From Isoptericola croceus (GTDB lineage Bacteria; Actinomycetota; Actinomycetes; Actinomycetales; Cellulomonadaceae), in contig NZ_JARLLG010000003.1 of the NCBI RefSeq assembly GCF_029382255.1, positions 248,001-312,000 of the forward strand: DNA of 64,000 bases. The letters are read 5' to 3'. The first letter of the stretch is position 1, and each line of letters starts with the position of its first letter. The notes under the pieces are model-generated. The model ran no database searches. It was not told the origin of the DNA and worked only from the letters and a program-made list of their open reading frames with translations. Below are positions 50,024 through 59,105 of this stretch, in pieces. Both the position numbers and the translations under genes were made by a program.

Positions 50024-51367
50024 TCAGCAGGACATGAGCAAGCGGTCCAGCACCCGGGTGCCGAACCGCAGCGCGTCGGTGGGGACACGCTCGTCGACTC
50101 CGTGGAACATCCCCGCGAAGTCGAGGTCGCCCGGGAGCTGCAGCGGAGCGAACCCGTAGCCGGTGATCCCGAGGCGTGCCAGCGACTTGTTGTCGGTGCC
50201 GCCCGAGAGCGTGTACGGAAGCACGGCGGCGCCCGGGTCCTCCGCGTGCAGGGCGTCGACCATCGCGTCGACCAGGTCGCCGTCGAACGGAACCTCCAGC
50301 GACCGGTCGGTGTGGATCGGCTCGATCCGTACGTGCGGACCCGCGAGCTCGCGCAGGACACCCATGGCCTCGGCGTCGTGCCCGGGCACCGTGCGCATGT
50401 CGAGGGTCGCCGAGGCCGTGCCGGGGATGACGTTGGCCTTGTAGCCCGCGTCGAGCTGTGTGGGGTTGGTCGTGTGACGCACCGTGGCGCCGACGAACTT
50501 CGCGGCCGGGCCGAGCGCCGCCACGAGGGCGTCGACCTGCTCCGGGTCCGCCCCGCCGGTGGGGTCGAAGGGTAGACCGGTCAGGTCAGCCACTCCTCGT
50601 AGCAGGCGTTCGACGGTCGGGGTGAGCGTGTACGGCCAGGCGTGCTTGCCGATCCGTGCCACGGCGGCGGCCAGCTCGGTGACCGCGTTCTCGTGGTTGA
50701 CCTGCGAACCGTGCCCGGCACGGCCGTCGGCGACCAGGCGCAGCCAGGCGAGCCCCTTCTCCGCCGTCTGCACGAGGTAGGCCCGACGCCCACCGACGTC
50801 GACGGAGAACCCCCCGACCTCGCTGATCGCCTCGGTGGCACCCTCGAAGACCTCGGGATGATGGTCGACCAGCCAGCGGGCACCGAGGACTCCCCCGGCC
50901 TCCTCGTCGGCGAACATGCCGATGACGACGTCGCGGGCCGGACGGCGGCCCTCGCGCGCCATCTGACGCACGACCGCCAGGATCATGGCGTCCATGTCCT
51001 TCATGTCGACGGCGCCGCGCCCCCAGAGCAGGCCGTCGATCTCCTCCCCGGCGAACGGGTCGACCGACCAGTCCGCCGCGGCGGCGGGGACGACGTCGGT
51101 GTGCCCGTGCAGCACCAGGGCGGGGCGCGAGGGATCCGCCCCCTCGAGCCGCGCGACCACGGAGGCGCGACCCGGTGCGGACTCGTACAGCGTGGGCTCC
51201 ACCCCGACGTCGGCGAGCAGCCCGGCGACGAGCTCGGCCGCCTTGCGTTCTCCCGGCCCCTGGTTCTCGCCGTAGTTCGAGGTGTCGATCCGCAGCAGGT
51301 CCTGGCAGATGCCGACGACCTCGTCCTCGGCGGTGGGCACGGACGCGGCGTCGGACTGCATGGTCAT
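50024..51367 (-). CDS. M20-family metallopeptidase
   Basis: A 447-residue co-catalytic zinc hydrolase of the ArgE/DapE/CPG2 type. LVLHGHTDVVP carries the first zinc His and Asp, GRGAVDMKDMDA the bridging Asp, and GMFADEEAGG the catalytic Glu pair; the last zinc His is in GMFHGVDERVP. A lid domain (~residues 200-330) is present. It probably trims dipeptides or N-acyl amino acids. ATG at 51367 follows TAGCCT by 6 bp; the GTG two codons upstream would fall within that spacer. Confidence 0.9.
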   Translation of the reverse strand: MTMQSDAASVPTAEDEVVGICQDLLRIDTSNYGENQGPGERKAAELVAGLLADVGVEPTLYESAPGRASVVARLEGADPSRPALVLHGHTDVVPAAAADWSVDPFAGEEIDGLLWGRGAVDMKDMDAMILAVVRQMAREGRRPARDVVIGMFADEEAGGVLGARWLVDHHPEVFEGATEAISEVGGFSVDVGGRRAYLVQTAEKGLAWLRLVADGRAGHGSQVNHENAVTELAAAVARIGKHAWPYTLTPTVERLLRGVADLTGLPFDPTGGADPEQVDALVAALGPAAKFVGATVRHTTNPTQLDAGYKANVIPGTASATLDMRTVPGHDAEAMGVLRELAGPHVRIEPIHTDRSLEVPFDGDLVDAMVDALHAEDPGAAVLPYTLSGGTDNKSLARLGITGYGFAPLQLPGDLDFAGMFHGVDERVPTDALRFGTRVLDRLLMSC

Positions 51368-51373
51368 GGTCAC

Positions 51374-51379
51374 AGGCTA
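51374..51379 (-). promoter_or_regulatory. -10 hexamer for leaderless M20 peptidase
   Basis: TAGCCT, 6 bp before the ATG at 51367. It decides between this ATG and the neighbouring GTG at 51373. Confidence 0.45.
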
Positions 51380-51396
51380 CCGACCGGGCGCAGGTG

Positions 51397-53031
51397 TCAG
51401 TGGCCCAGGTGCACCGTGCGCGGACCCCTGCCGTCGCCCTGCTCGTGGCCCGCGTCGTAGCCGGCTCCGTGACCGAGGTGCGTGCCGTCGTCGAGCACCT
51501 CGATGCGGTCCGGCGCTTCCTCCCCCGGGCCGACGACGACGAACTGGCCCATCATTCCGGCGTCCTCGTGCGCCAGGATGTGGCAGTGGTACATGTACGG
51601 CGTGTTCGAGTCGGTGTGGTTGCCGAACGTCACGAGCAGCCGGGTGACCTTGCCGGGCTGGAGGTAGACCGTGTCCTGCCAGCCCTGGAGCTCGAGCGGC
51701 GGCACCGTCCCGGCGACGTCGAGCACATGGAACTGTGCGTCGTGCACATGGAAGTTGTGCACCATGTCGTCGCGGCCGAGGACCTCCCAGATCTCGGTCG
51801 CACCGGACTCGACGACCTCGTCGATGCGACCCATGTCCATCGGCTCGCCGTTGATCGAGTTCCCGGCGAGCGTGAAGGTGCGGGTCGCCGTGGCAGTGCC
51901 GGCGTCCGGCAGCCGGGCGTCGTCACCCGCGAGCGTGCCCGGCACCTGCGCCGTCGGAGCGAGAGACTCCGCCGCGCGCAGCTCGAGGACGTCCAGCGTG
52001 TCGTCGCCGCCGGAGAACCGAGCCGTCACGGGATTGGTGCCCAGGTCCTGCGGGTGGCTGCGCAACACGGTGCGCTCACCCGCGGCGACGTCCACGACGA
52101 TCTCCGCGCGGTCGCCCGGGCTCAGCGTGAGCCGGTCCGTGCGGACCGGCTCGGGCAGCAGACCGCCGTCCGAGGCGATCACCGCGAACGCGCGATCGTC
52201 CGTGAACCCGAGATTCATCACCCGGGCGTTCGCACCGTTGAGCACGCGTAGCCGGACCCTCTCGGTGGTGACGTCCAGGTAGGGGCCAGGTGTGCCGTTG
52301 ACCAGGATCGTGTCACCCACGATGCCGACCGGCGAGAACAGTGGCGGGCCGTCGTCGAGGCTACCGTCGGCATCGAACGACTTGTCCTGGATCACCAGCG
52401 GCACGTCGTCGACGCCGTAGTCGTCCGGCAGGTCCACCGTGCCTGGCTCGTCGACGAGGAAGAACCCCGCGAGCCCGCGGTAGGCGTGGTCCGCGGTGCG
52501 CCCGTGCAGGTGCGGGTGATACCAGAGTGTCGATGCCGGCTGGTCGATCGTCCAGGTGGGTGACCACTTCTCGCCGGGGGCGACCACCTGGTGCGGTCCG
52601 CCGTCCATCGCCGCGGGCAGCTTCATCCCGTGCCAGTGCAGGGTGCTGGTCTCGGCCATCGAGTTGGTCACGTCGATGCGCACCTGCTCGCCACGCTCGG
52701 CGCGCAGCGTCGGCCCGAGGAACGACCCGTTGACACCGAGAGTCGGTGTCGGTGTGCCCTGACCGAGATCCGTCGCCCCCTCGAGCATCTTGAGGGTGAA
52801 GACCCGGGTGCCGTCGGCCTGGACGCTCGAGTCCGCGAGCGGCGGGATCGCCAGTTCCCGGTCGAACGCGACCTGCCCGGCGGTGTCCAGTGCGGCACGG
52901 GCGTACACGACCGCCCCGGCAGCACCGAGCAGGACCGCGACCAGCGCGACGCAGAGCGTGACGATCGTGATGACCCGGCGGCGCGAACGGGTACGGGCTC
53001 GGGCGGCGGCCGAGGGCTGCTCGGTGGTCAT
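51397..53031 (-). CDS. Multicopper oxidase (bilirubin oxidase/CueO-like)
   Basis: A 544-residue membrane-anchored or secreted oxidase; residues ~20-42 form a single hydrophobic segment after an Arg-rich start. All four copper-binding motifs are present: HWHG, HPHLHG, HNFHVHDAQFHV and HCHILAHEDAGMM, the last with type 1 copper Cys, His and Met. The three-cupredoxin layout is normal. The last ~25 residues are His/Gly-rich (HLGHGAGYDAGHEQ) and may bind metal. Likely roles are copper detoxification or phenolic oxidation. AAGGAG precedes the ATG. It is divergent from the LPMO across 377 bp. Confidence 0.93.
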   Translation of the reverse strand: MTTEQPSAAARARTRSRRRVITIVTLCVALVAVLLGAAGAVVYARAALDTAGQVAFDRELAIPPLADSSVQADGTRVFTLKMLEGATDLGQGTPTPTLGVNGSFLGPTLRAERGEQVRIDVTNSMAETSTLHWHGMKLPAAMDGGPHQVVAPGEKWSPTWTIDQPASTLWYHPHLHGRTADHAYRGLAGFFLVDEPGTVDLPDDYGVDDVPLVIQDKSFDADGSLDDGPPLFSPVGIVGDTILVNGTPGPYLDVTTERVRLRVLNGANARVMNLGFTDDRAFAVIASDGGLLPEPVRTDRLTLSPGDRAEIVVDVAAGERTVLRSHPQDLGTNPVTARFSGGDDTLDVLELRAAESLAPTAQVPGTLAGDDARLPDAGTATATRTFTLAGNSINGEPMDMGRIDEVVESGATEIWEVLGRDDMVHNFHVHDAQFHVLDVAGTVPPLELQGWQDTVYLQPGKVTRLLVTFGNHTDSNTPYMYHCHILAHEDAGMMGQFVVVGPGEEAPDRIEVLDDGTHLGHGAGYDAGHEQGDGRGPRTVHLGH

Positions 53032-53250
53032 GTGAACTCCTTGTCGACGGCAGGCAGCAACGCTACGGACGCCGTGCGGGCCCGCGCATCCGGCATCGGC
53101 CGTAGACCGACCCGGAGCTTCCCCCGGGTTCCGGCCCGCTGTGACTCAGGGTGGCTTCAGGGTGCGGTGGGCCAGCTGCGATCTCGACACCGGAGAACCG
53201 CGGTCGGGTGCCACCAGATACCGCCTGAGGACGCCGGCCCAGGCAGAGCC

Positions 53251-53278
53251 GTGGGCCACGGTGCGCACCGTGGCCCAC
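53251..53278. repeat. Perfect 28-bp palindrome upstream of the LPMO gene
   Basis: GTGGGCCACGGTGC followed directly by its complement. It lies 131 bp before the LPMO start and 220 bp from the oxidase start. It could be a regulator site or a terminator insulating the two genes. Confidence 0.6.
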
Positions 53279-53324
53279 GATCCGCGACGTCGCCGACGAC
53301 ACCATGCTGGTACGTCCCGACGAT

Positions 53325-53338
53325 CCGAAACGTTTTGG
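53325..53338. promoter_or_regulatory. LacI-family operator-like site upstream of the LPMO gene
   Basis: CCGAAAC-GTTTTGG is an inverted repeat with 6 of 7 matching arm positions and the central CG typical of LacI/GalR-family operators. It lies 71 bp before the LPMO ATG. It differs from the classic CebR/CelR box (TGGGAGCGCTCCCA). Confidence 0.45.
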
Positions 53339-53408
53339 CACGTGCCGCGCTCCGCGCCTTTCGGGCACCGTCGTCTGTATCCGTAGTCACCCCGAGAAGG
53401 AGCTCGCC

Positions 53409-54779
53409 ATGCGAAGACTCGTAGCACTGGCCGTCGCGGCGCTCGTCGGCGCCGCCGGACTCGTGGTGGCGACGGAGCCGCCCGAGGCTCAGGCCCACGG
53501 CGCCGAGGTGTTCCCTGGCAGCCGGCAGTACTTCTGCTGGCTCGACGGCCTCACCGAGACCGGCACGATCGACCCGCAGAACCCGGCGTGCGCCGACGCC
53601 GTCGCCACCAGCGGCGTGACGCACCTGTACAACTGGTTCGGCAACCTGGACTCGAACGGAGCCGGTCGCACCGAGGGTTACATCCCGGACGGGCAGATCT
53701 GCGACGGTGGCGGCAACGGCCCGTACGACTTCTCGGCGTACAACGAGCCGCGGACCGACTGGCCGACGACGCACCTCACCGCCGGCGCGACGTACGAGTT
53801 CCAGCACAACAACTGGGCCGCCCACCCGGGGCGGTTCGACGTCTACGTGACCACCCAGGGGTACGACCCGCTGTCGCCGCTGGGCTGGGACGACCTGGAG
53901 CTGATCGACTCGGTCGTCGACCCGCCGGAGTCCGGGGGCCCCGGCGAGCTGAACTACTACTACTGGGACGTCACGCTGCCCGCCGACCGCAGCGGCCGGC
54001 ACCTCGTGTTCACGCACTGGGTGCGCTCGGACAGCACCGAGAACTTCTACAGCTGCTCCGACGTGATGTTCGACGGCGGGAACGGCGAGGTCACCGGGAT
54101 CGGCGACACCGACCCGGACCCTGACCCCGACCTGGCGTGCCCGGACGAGGCACCCGGCGTGCCGGGCACCGTCATGGCCTCCGACGTGCACGCGACCAGC
54201 GCGCACGTCATGTGGGGCGTGGCCCAGGACGGCTGCGTGACCGGCTACGACGTCATCGACCCGGCATCCGGTGAGGTGCTCGCCTCGACCGACGGCTCCC
54301 CGATGGTGGACCTGACGGGCCTGGATCCCGAGACCACCTACGACGTCGCCGTCCGGGCACGCAACGACCACTCCGGCGAGGTCTCCGCGACCTCGGCGAC
54401 GACGTCGTTCACCACGGCCGCCGAAGACGTCGACCCGCCGCCCACCGGTGACTGCGAGGTCGACTACTCCGCACCGTCGTGGGGTGCGGACCAGCGGGGC
54501 TACACCGCCTCGGTGACGGTCACCAACACCGCCGACGCCCCGGTCGCCGACTGGGAGGTCGCGTTCGAGTACCCGGGCGGTCAGACCGTGGACGTCCCCG
54601 GCTGGAGCGCGACCGTCTCCCAGGACGGCACCTCCGTGACGGCGACCCACCCGGCCTGGTCCAGCACGATCGGTGCCGGTGAGTCGGTGACGTTCGGCTT
54701 CAACGGCGCCACCGCGGCCGCCGGCGAGCACCCCGACCCGGCCGCCTTCACCCTCAACGGGACGGCCTGCTCGAGCTGA
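53409..54779 (+). CDS. Secreted lytic polysaccharide monooxygenase, AA10-FnIII-CBM2
   Basis: A 456-residue secreted copper enzyme cleaving crystalline polysaccharide. A 29-residue signal peptide ends in EAQA, leaving His30 as the N-terminal residue of the copper histidine brace; the second ligand is His139 (NNWAAHPGRFDVYV). The AA10 domain runs to ~228 and contains YNWFGNLD and ENFYSCSDV, which resemble cellulose-active AA10s. A DP-repeat linker leads to an FnIII domain (~247-335), then a CBM2 (~353-455) with Trp residues for cellulose binding. AAGGAG lies 7 bp before the ATG. Confidence 0.93.
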   Translation: MRRLVALAVAALVGAAGLVVATEPPEAQAHGAEVFPGSRQYFCWLDGLTETGTIDPQNPACADAVATSGVTHLYNWFGNLDSNGAGRTEGYIPDGQICDGGGNGPYDFSAYNEPRTDWPTTHLTAGATYEFQHNNWAAHPGRFDVYVTTQGYDPLSPLGWDDLELIDSVVDPPESGGPGELNYYYWDVTLPADRSGRHLVFTHWVRSDSTENFYSCSDVMFDGGNGEVTGIGDTDPDPDPDLACPDEAPGVPGTVMASDVHATSAHVMWGVAQDGCVTGYDVIDPASGEVLASTDGSPMVDLTGLDPETTYDVAVRARNDHSGEVSATSATTSFTTAAEDVDPPPTGDCEVDYSAPSWGADQRGYTASVTVTNTADAPVADWEVAFEYPGGQTVDVPGWSATVSQDGTSVTATHPAWSSTIGAGESVTFGFNGATAAAGEHPDPAAFTLNGTACSS

Positions 54780-54786
54780 GCCCGCC

Positions 54787-54835
54787 GACGCCGCCGGCTC
54801 GGTCCGGTGATCGGCCGGTCCGGGCCGGCGGCGTC
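54787..54835. terminator. Terminator hairpin between LPMO and acetyltransferase genes
   Basis: A 12-bp perfect stem (54787-54798 with 54824-54835) and a loop that can itself fold lie 8 bp after the LPMO stop and 21 bp before the end of the convergent acetyltransferase gene. Confidence 0.7.
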
Positions 54836-54856
54836 GTCAGGGGCAGGGCGGCATGT

Positions 54857-55465
54857 TCAGGGCCAGCGGGGCGCCGCCTCGGCCGGCCACGGCTCGGCAG
54901 GCTCGCGCGGGTCGCCCGGCAGCAACGACGCCATCCACGAGTCCCGCAGAACGCCGCGCTGCAGGCCGTAGCGCCGCAGCGTCCCCTCGAACCGGAAGCC
55001 GAGCCGCCACGCGACGCGGCGCGAGGGCCAGTTGCCGACGTTCGCCTGCCACTGCAGCCGTGCGAGGCCCAGGCCCTCCGGGTCCAGCGCCCAGTCGGCG
55101 GCCAGGCGCGCGGCTGCCGTGGTCAGTCCGCGGCCCCGGGCGTCGGGCGCGGTCCAGTACCCGATCTCGCCCGCCCGGTCCTCCCCCGGTGCTCCGATTC
55201 TCCGGGAGATGCCCATCATGGCCAGGACCGGTCCGTCGACTTCGCCCGGCGGGCGGACCGCCCAGGTGAACATGGTGTCGTTCGCCCAGCCGTCGGCCAC
55301 CATCTGCGTGACGAAACCCTCGGCATCAGCCCGGGAGTAGGGCGACGGGACGGTCGTCCACTTGGCGATCTCCGGGTCGGCGCACACCTCGGCGACGCGG
55401 TCGACATCAGCAGGGGTCGGGGTGGACAGCGTGGCCTCGGGGCCGCGCAGGACGAAGGGTTCCAT
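54857..55465 (-). CDS. GNAT-family acetyltransferase, RimJ/RimL type
   Basis: A 202-residue acetyltransferase. LRGPEATLSTPTPADVDRVAEVCADPEIAKWT opens the RimJ-like fold in two blocks. GEIGYWTAPDARGRGLTTAAARLAADWAL is the acetyl-CoA-binding core, and VAWRLGFRFEGTLRRYGL is the usual ending of the family that modifies protein N-termini or small amines. ATG at 55465 follows CAGGAT by 6 bp. Its substrate is unknown. It lies 43 bp after the AI-2E-type gene. Confidence 0.85.
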   Translation of the reverse strand: MEPFVLRGPEATLSTPTPADVDRVAEVCADPEIAKWTTVPSPYSRADAEGFVTQMVADGWANDTMFTWAVRPPGEVDGPVLAMMGISRRIGAPGEDRAGEIGYWTAPDARGRGLTTAAARLAADWALDPEGLGLARLQWQANVGNWPSRRVAWRLGFRFEGTLRRYGLQRGVLRDSWMASLLPGDPREPAEPWPAEAAPRWP

Positions 55466-55508
55466 GCGTGCATCCTGCCAGGACGCCGTGCGGCGGGACG
55501 AGCGGATA

Positions 55509-56681
55509 TCAGGCGCGCGGCGAGGACGGGCGAGGGTCGGTCGACTCCTGCTCCGCGGGGCTCTCTGCCGAGTCGGCGGTGGCGGGCGGGTCCGGGCTGG
55601 TCTCGTCCGCCCCAGCGGGCAGCGGGACCGGGGAGTCCCCACGCAGCGTGGAGAAGACGGTCCACACCACCGCCACCAGCGGCACCGCGACGACGGCGCC
55701 GAGGATCCCGGCGAGCACCGTGCCCGACAGCACGGCCACCGCCACGACCACGGGGTGCAGCGCGACCTGCTTGCCCATGATCAGCGGCTGCAGCACGTGC
55801 CCCTCGAGCTGCCCGATGGCCGCGATGCCGAGCGTCACGATCAGAGCCGTGACGAAGCCCTGGGCCGCAAGGGCCACCACGGCGGCGATGATCATCGCCA
55901 ACGGCGCTCCGATGATCGGGATGAACGCCCCGATCAGTACGAGGACGGCCAGCGGAGCAGCGAGCGGCACGCCCAGGATCTGCAGCAGGACGAAGGCGAG
56001 AACGCCGTCGATGAACGCGATGATGACGGTGCCGCGGGCGAACCCGGAGAACGTGTACCAACCGGCACCCGCGGCGTCCCGCCACCGGCGACGATGCCGT
56101 GCGGGCACCTGCCCGACGAACCATCTCCACATGCGGTCGCCCGAGTGCACGAAGAACACGGTGCAGAAGATCGCGAGCGCGAAGACCATGAAGCCCTCGA
56201 CCACCGAGCCCGCCCGCTCCGCGGCCTGCCCGGCCAGGTTCTCGGCGTTGTCCGCGAGCCACTGCTGACCCGAGTCGATCCACTCGTTGAGCTGGGCGGC
56301 CGTGATCGACAGACCGAAGGGCAGGTTCTGCAGCGAGTCGAGGATCTGCTCCACACCGGTGTCGAACTCACCGGCCAGGCGCGTCCACTGCCCCGCCACG
56401 GACGCGACGACATAGGTCAGCAGCCCGCCGAAGACGATGACGCCGCTGAGCAGGGCCAGCAGGGTCGCCAGGGCCCGGGGCATGACCCGGGCGTACAGGT
56501 CGGCCAACGGCCGGAAGACGGACGTCAGCACCAAGGCCAGGAAGATCGCGACGAAGATGACCCGTATCTGTGCGGTCGCGTACACGACCAGCGCGACGGC
56601 GGCGACGACGGCGACGAGCCGCCACGACCAGCCACCCGTCGTGCGCAACCACTGCGGGACGTCCTCCGTGGACTCGCTCAC
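55509..56681 (-). CDS. AI-2E family transporter (TqsA/PerM-like)
   Basis: A 390-residue polytopic membrane protein. Eight hydrophobic segments flank a soluble helical stretch (~residues 100-160). FARGTVIIAFIDGVLAFVLL and LGVPLAAPLAVLVLIGAFIPIIGA are characteristic of the family, as is GHVLQPLIMGKQVALHPVVV. Members export solutes; autoinducer transport is proven for few. The C-terminus is Pro/Glu/Ser-rich. GTG at 56681 is chosen because GGGAG lies 5 bp upstream; the GTG at 56687 would have the site almost on top of it. Confidence 0.87.
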   Translation of the reverse strand: MSESTEDVPQWLRTTGGWSWRLVAVVAAVALVVYATAQIRVIFVAIFLALVLTSVFRPLADLYARVMPRALATLLALLSGVIVFGGLLTYVVASVAGQWTRLAGEFDTGVEQILDSLQNLPFGLSITAAQLNEWIDSGQQWLADNAENLAGQAAERAGSVVEGFMVFALAIFCTVFFVHSGDRMWRWFVGQVPARHRRRWRDAAGAGWYTFSGFARGTVIIAFIDGVLAFVLLQILGVPLAAPLAVLVLIGAFIPIIGAPLAMIIAAVVALAAQGFVTALIVTLGIAAIGQLEGHVLQPLIMGKQVALHPVVVAVAVLSGTVLAGILGAVVAVPLVAVVWTVFSTLRGDSPVPLPAGADETSPDPPATADSAESPAEQESTDPRPSSPRA

Positions 56682-56729
56682 GACCACTCCCTCTGCCTCG
56701 GGTGCTGCCAGTGTGCTGCCCGCGGCGGC

Positions 56730-57497
56730 TCAGTGCACGGAGAACCCGCCGTCGACGTGGATCGACTGTCCGGTCACGTAGGACGACGCCGCGCTCGCGA
56801 GGAACACGGCCGGCCCGGCGAAGTCCTCAGGCACTCCGTTGCGGCCCACGAGCGTACGGTCCGCGAGCGCCGCCACGCGTCCCGCGTCCTGCTGCAGCCG
56901 GCGGTTGAGCGGGGTGAGCACGAACCCGGGCACGAGCGTGTTCGCGGTGACGCCCCGGGGTGACCATGCCTCCGCCTGCGAGCGCGCGAGCGACTCCAGA
57001 CCGCCCTTCGAGACGCCGTAGACGCCGCTGGTGACGAAGGCGCGGTGCGCCTGCTGCGAGCTGACGTGGATGAGGCGGCCGTAGCCCCGCTCGGCCATGC
57101 CCGGCCCGAACCGCTGCCCGAGCCAGAAGGGCGCCTCGAGGTTGACCGCCATCGTGGTGTCCCAGACGGCCTCGTCGATCTCGGCCATCGGGGGACGCAG
57201 GTTGACCCCGGCGCTGGACACGACGACGTCGGGCTCGCCGTAGGGCTCGACCACGGCGTCGGCGACCGCCCGGACCCCGGCGCGGGTGGACAGGTCGCCC
57301 TGGACGGCGGCGGCCCGGCACCCGGCTCCGACGAGGTCGGCGACGGTGGCGTCCAGCGCGGCACGCCCGCGGGCCACGACGACGACGGCGGCACCCGCCC
57401 GTGCCAGTGCCGTCGCGATCGCCCGGCCGATGCCGGAGCTGCCCCCGGTCACGACGGCGGTGCGGCCGTCGAGCGAGAAGAGGCCGTTGAGCGTCAT
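56730..57497 (-). CDS. Short-chain dehydrogenase/reductase
   Basis: A 255-residue classical SDR. The cofactor loop is VVTGGSSGIGRAIA. Asn-Ser-Tyr-Lys catalysis is supported by VSSAGVNL, IHVSSQQAHRA and YGVSKGG. The C-terminal VPEDFAGPAVFLASAASSYVTGQSIHVDGG is typical of FabG-like enzymes. VARGRAAL after strand 2 suggests NADPH. ATG at 57497 overlaps the upstream hydrolase stop by 4 bp (ATGA), so the two probably act in one pathway. The substrate is unknown. Confidence 0.9.
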   Translation of the reverse strand: MTLNGLFSLDGRTAVVTGGSSGIGRAIATALARAGAAVVVVARGRAALDATVADLVGAGCRAAAVQGDLSTRAGVRAVADAVVEPYGEPDVVVSSAGVNLRPPMAEIDEAVWDTTMAVNLEAPFWLGQRFGPGMAERGYGRLIHVSSQQAHRAFVTSGVYGVSKGGLESLARSQAEAWSPRGVTANTLVPGFVLTPLNRRLQQDAGRVAALADRTLVGRNGVPEDFAGPAVFLASAASSYVTGQSIHVDGGFSVH

Positions 57498-58327
57498 CCG
57501 TGCAGCGCCCCGGCGAAGAAGGACGTGGACGCCGCGACGACGTCGGCCTTGGCGTGCGGGTCGTCCTGCTCGGGGAGCACGAACCCGTAGTGGCCCGCCG
57601 TCGGGGCGCCGACGGTGCCGCCGTCGGCGCCGGGGATCAGGTCCGCGTAGCGCATGCCGTTGCCGGCGGGCGGGGTGATGTCGTCGGCGGCGGCCCAGCG
57701 CACGCCGACGGGGACGTCCACCGCGGCCAGGCTCTCGGAGGTGATCAGGGGCCCGACCGCCGGGCAGAGCAGGAATCCGGCGCGCACGCGGGTGTCGCGG
57801 TAGTCGGCGGCCGCCAGTTCCACCCACGCGCGGGCGTCGGACTCGTCGTAGCGCGCGGCGAGCTCGTCGGCGATCCCGGGGTACTCCGGCGTCGGGGGAG
57901 ACTCGATCTGGCCGGTCATCAGTGCCGCGTACGCATTCGCCGAGACCCGGGCACCGCACACCGCCGCTGCGGTGTAGCCGCCGATCGAGAAACCGCAGGC
58001 CCCGACCGGGCCGCGGGCGTCGACGTGGTCGAGCACGAACGAGACGTCCAGCGGGCGTTCCCACCACCAGGTGAAGCCCTCGGCGAGGTAGCCGTCGAGG
58101 TAGTTGTTGCCGTGGTGGTCGATCGCGGCGACGTCGAACCCGGCCGCACGCAGGCCGTCGGCCCACCACGCGAGGCCCTCGGCCGCGCCGCCGGTGCCGT
58201 GGGACAGCACCAGCAGAGGGGCGTCCTCCCGGTCGGCGCGCCACACGTGCACACGGACCGGACGGTCGGCGTCGGCGTCGATCGCGCGGCGGGCCGGGTC
58301 AGACAGGTGCAGCGTCTGCGGTGTCAC
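57494..58327 (-). CDS. Alpha/beta hydrolase (dienelactone hydrolase-like)
   Basis: A 277-residue alpha/beta hydrolase. LVLSHGTGGAAEG forms the oxyanion region, GFSIGGYTA the nucleophile elbow with Ser, AADDITPP a likely acid region, and AGHYGFV the catalytic His. No signal peptide is present, so it is cytosolic. GTG at 58327 has GGAAGG upstream. It is coupled to the SDR by a 4-bp overlap. The specific ester or lactone substrate is unknown. Confidence 0.86.
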   Translation of the reverse strand: MTPQTLHLSDPARRAIDADADRPVRVHVWRADREDAPLLVLSHGTGGAAEGLAWWADGLRAAGFDVAAIDHHGNNYLDGYLAEGFTWWWERPLDVSFVLDHVDARGPVGACGFSIGGYTAAAVCGARVSANAYAALMTGQIESPPTPEYPGIADELAARYDESDARAWVELAAADYRDTRVRAGFLLCPAVGPLITSESLAAVDVPVGVRWAAADDITPPAGNGMRYADLIPGADGGTVGAPTAGHYGFVLPEQDDPHAKADVVAASTSFFAGALHG

Positions 58328-58688
58328 GGGGCGATCCTTCCACGGACGGCGGGTCGTCCACGAGGCCCTGACCGACGCGGCGCAGGACGAGAACGACGAA
58401 GGCCTGTCTCAACGAGTGTCCGGAGCGGCGCCGGAGGGGCCTCAGCGCGAGATTCCCGGACACGAATCTCCGTGACTCTCGAGAGCCGACGTCGGCTCTC
58501 CATCGGAGGTCCAGGAGGTGAGGACACATCCACCGCCTGCGCGACGGCAGCGTCGTGGTGGCGACAAAGCGCGGTCCCAGCGAGTAAGACCAGTGAAGAC
58601 TTCCGGCGTGAGAACGTCCGCGGGATCCGAATGAGACAGCGGATCGGGAAGGGCTCGCGCCTCCACAGCGCGGGCTCTTCTTGTCCCC
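58328..58688. other. Gene-free stretch left of the transposase remnant
   Basis: No reading frame here looks like a protein. It contains a candidate IS left end at 58401-58424 and a perfect 20-bp palindrome at 58481-58500. It is probably decayed insertion sequence DNA. Confidence 0.5.
58481..58500. repeat. Perfect 20-bp palindrome in the IS remnant
   Basis: GAGAGCCGAC followed directly by its complement. It has no gene on either side within 150 bp. Confidence 0.6.
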
Positions 58689-59054
58689 TCAGAGGGGTCC
58701 GCTTCCCTCGCGCCTGGTGGGAACGCCTCCGGTCCTGACCGGTCGACACGGCGGATCCAGGCTCAGCCCCCAGTCGATCAGCCCGGCTACTTCTGCCCGG
58801 GTGCGCAACCGGTCGGCCAGCACGTCCCAGGACCCGTCGCGCTGCCAGACCCGGAACCGAAATAGACACTCTCCCAAGACCCGTGAGCGTCCTCGGGAAC
58901 GTCCCGCACGGGCAACCCGTCCGGTCCGGAACCGGATCCCGTCGAGCTGGCGACGTAGGTTCCGCGGCCGCCGGCCACGCGACCTGACTGGCAGCGACGG
59001 CTCCAGCACCGCCCACATCTCATCGGTCAAGTCATGACGTCCTGCATCACTCAC
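58689..59054 (-). pseudogene. Truncated, frameshifted IS5-family transposase (N-terminal part)
   Basis: The reading frame begins MSDAGRHDLTDEMWAVLEPSLP, the typical start of IS5-family transposases (DUF4096 region). It loses homology after DGIRFRTG, and the expected LPVRDVPEDAHGSWESVYF is found in another frame. It resumes in the first frame with RFRVWQRDGSWDVLADRLRTRAE. Homology ends at DWGLSLD. At least two frameshifts and the loss of the DDE catalytic domain make it inactive. Confidence 0.8.
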
Positions 59055-59105
59055 GACACCGCATGATGACGGAACTGCAGTTCAGAACCACAATCTCAAA
59101 CACGC

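Larger units (their letters stand above)
53032..53408. other. Divergent intergenic region between multicopper oxidase and LPMO
   Basis: No gene is apparent in these 377 bp. They hold a 28-bp perfect palindrome (53251-53278) and a LacI-type operator-like site (53325-53338), both nearer the LPMO start. No convincing -35/-10 pair was found for either gene. Confidence 0.6.

Noticed and set aside
53157-54731. A 524-residue minus-strand frame opposite the LPMO
   Set aside because: The plus strand carries a signal peptide, AA10, FnIII and CBM2; the minus frame is low-complexity Val/Arg/Gly.
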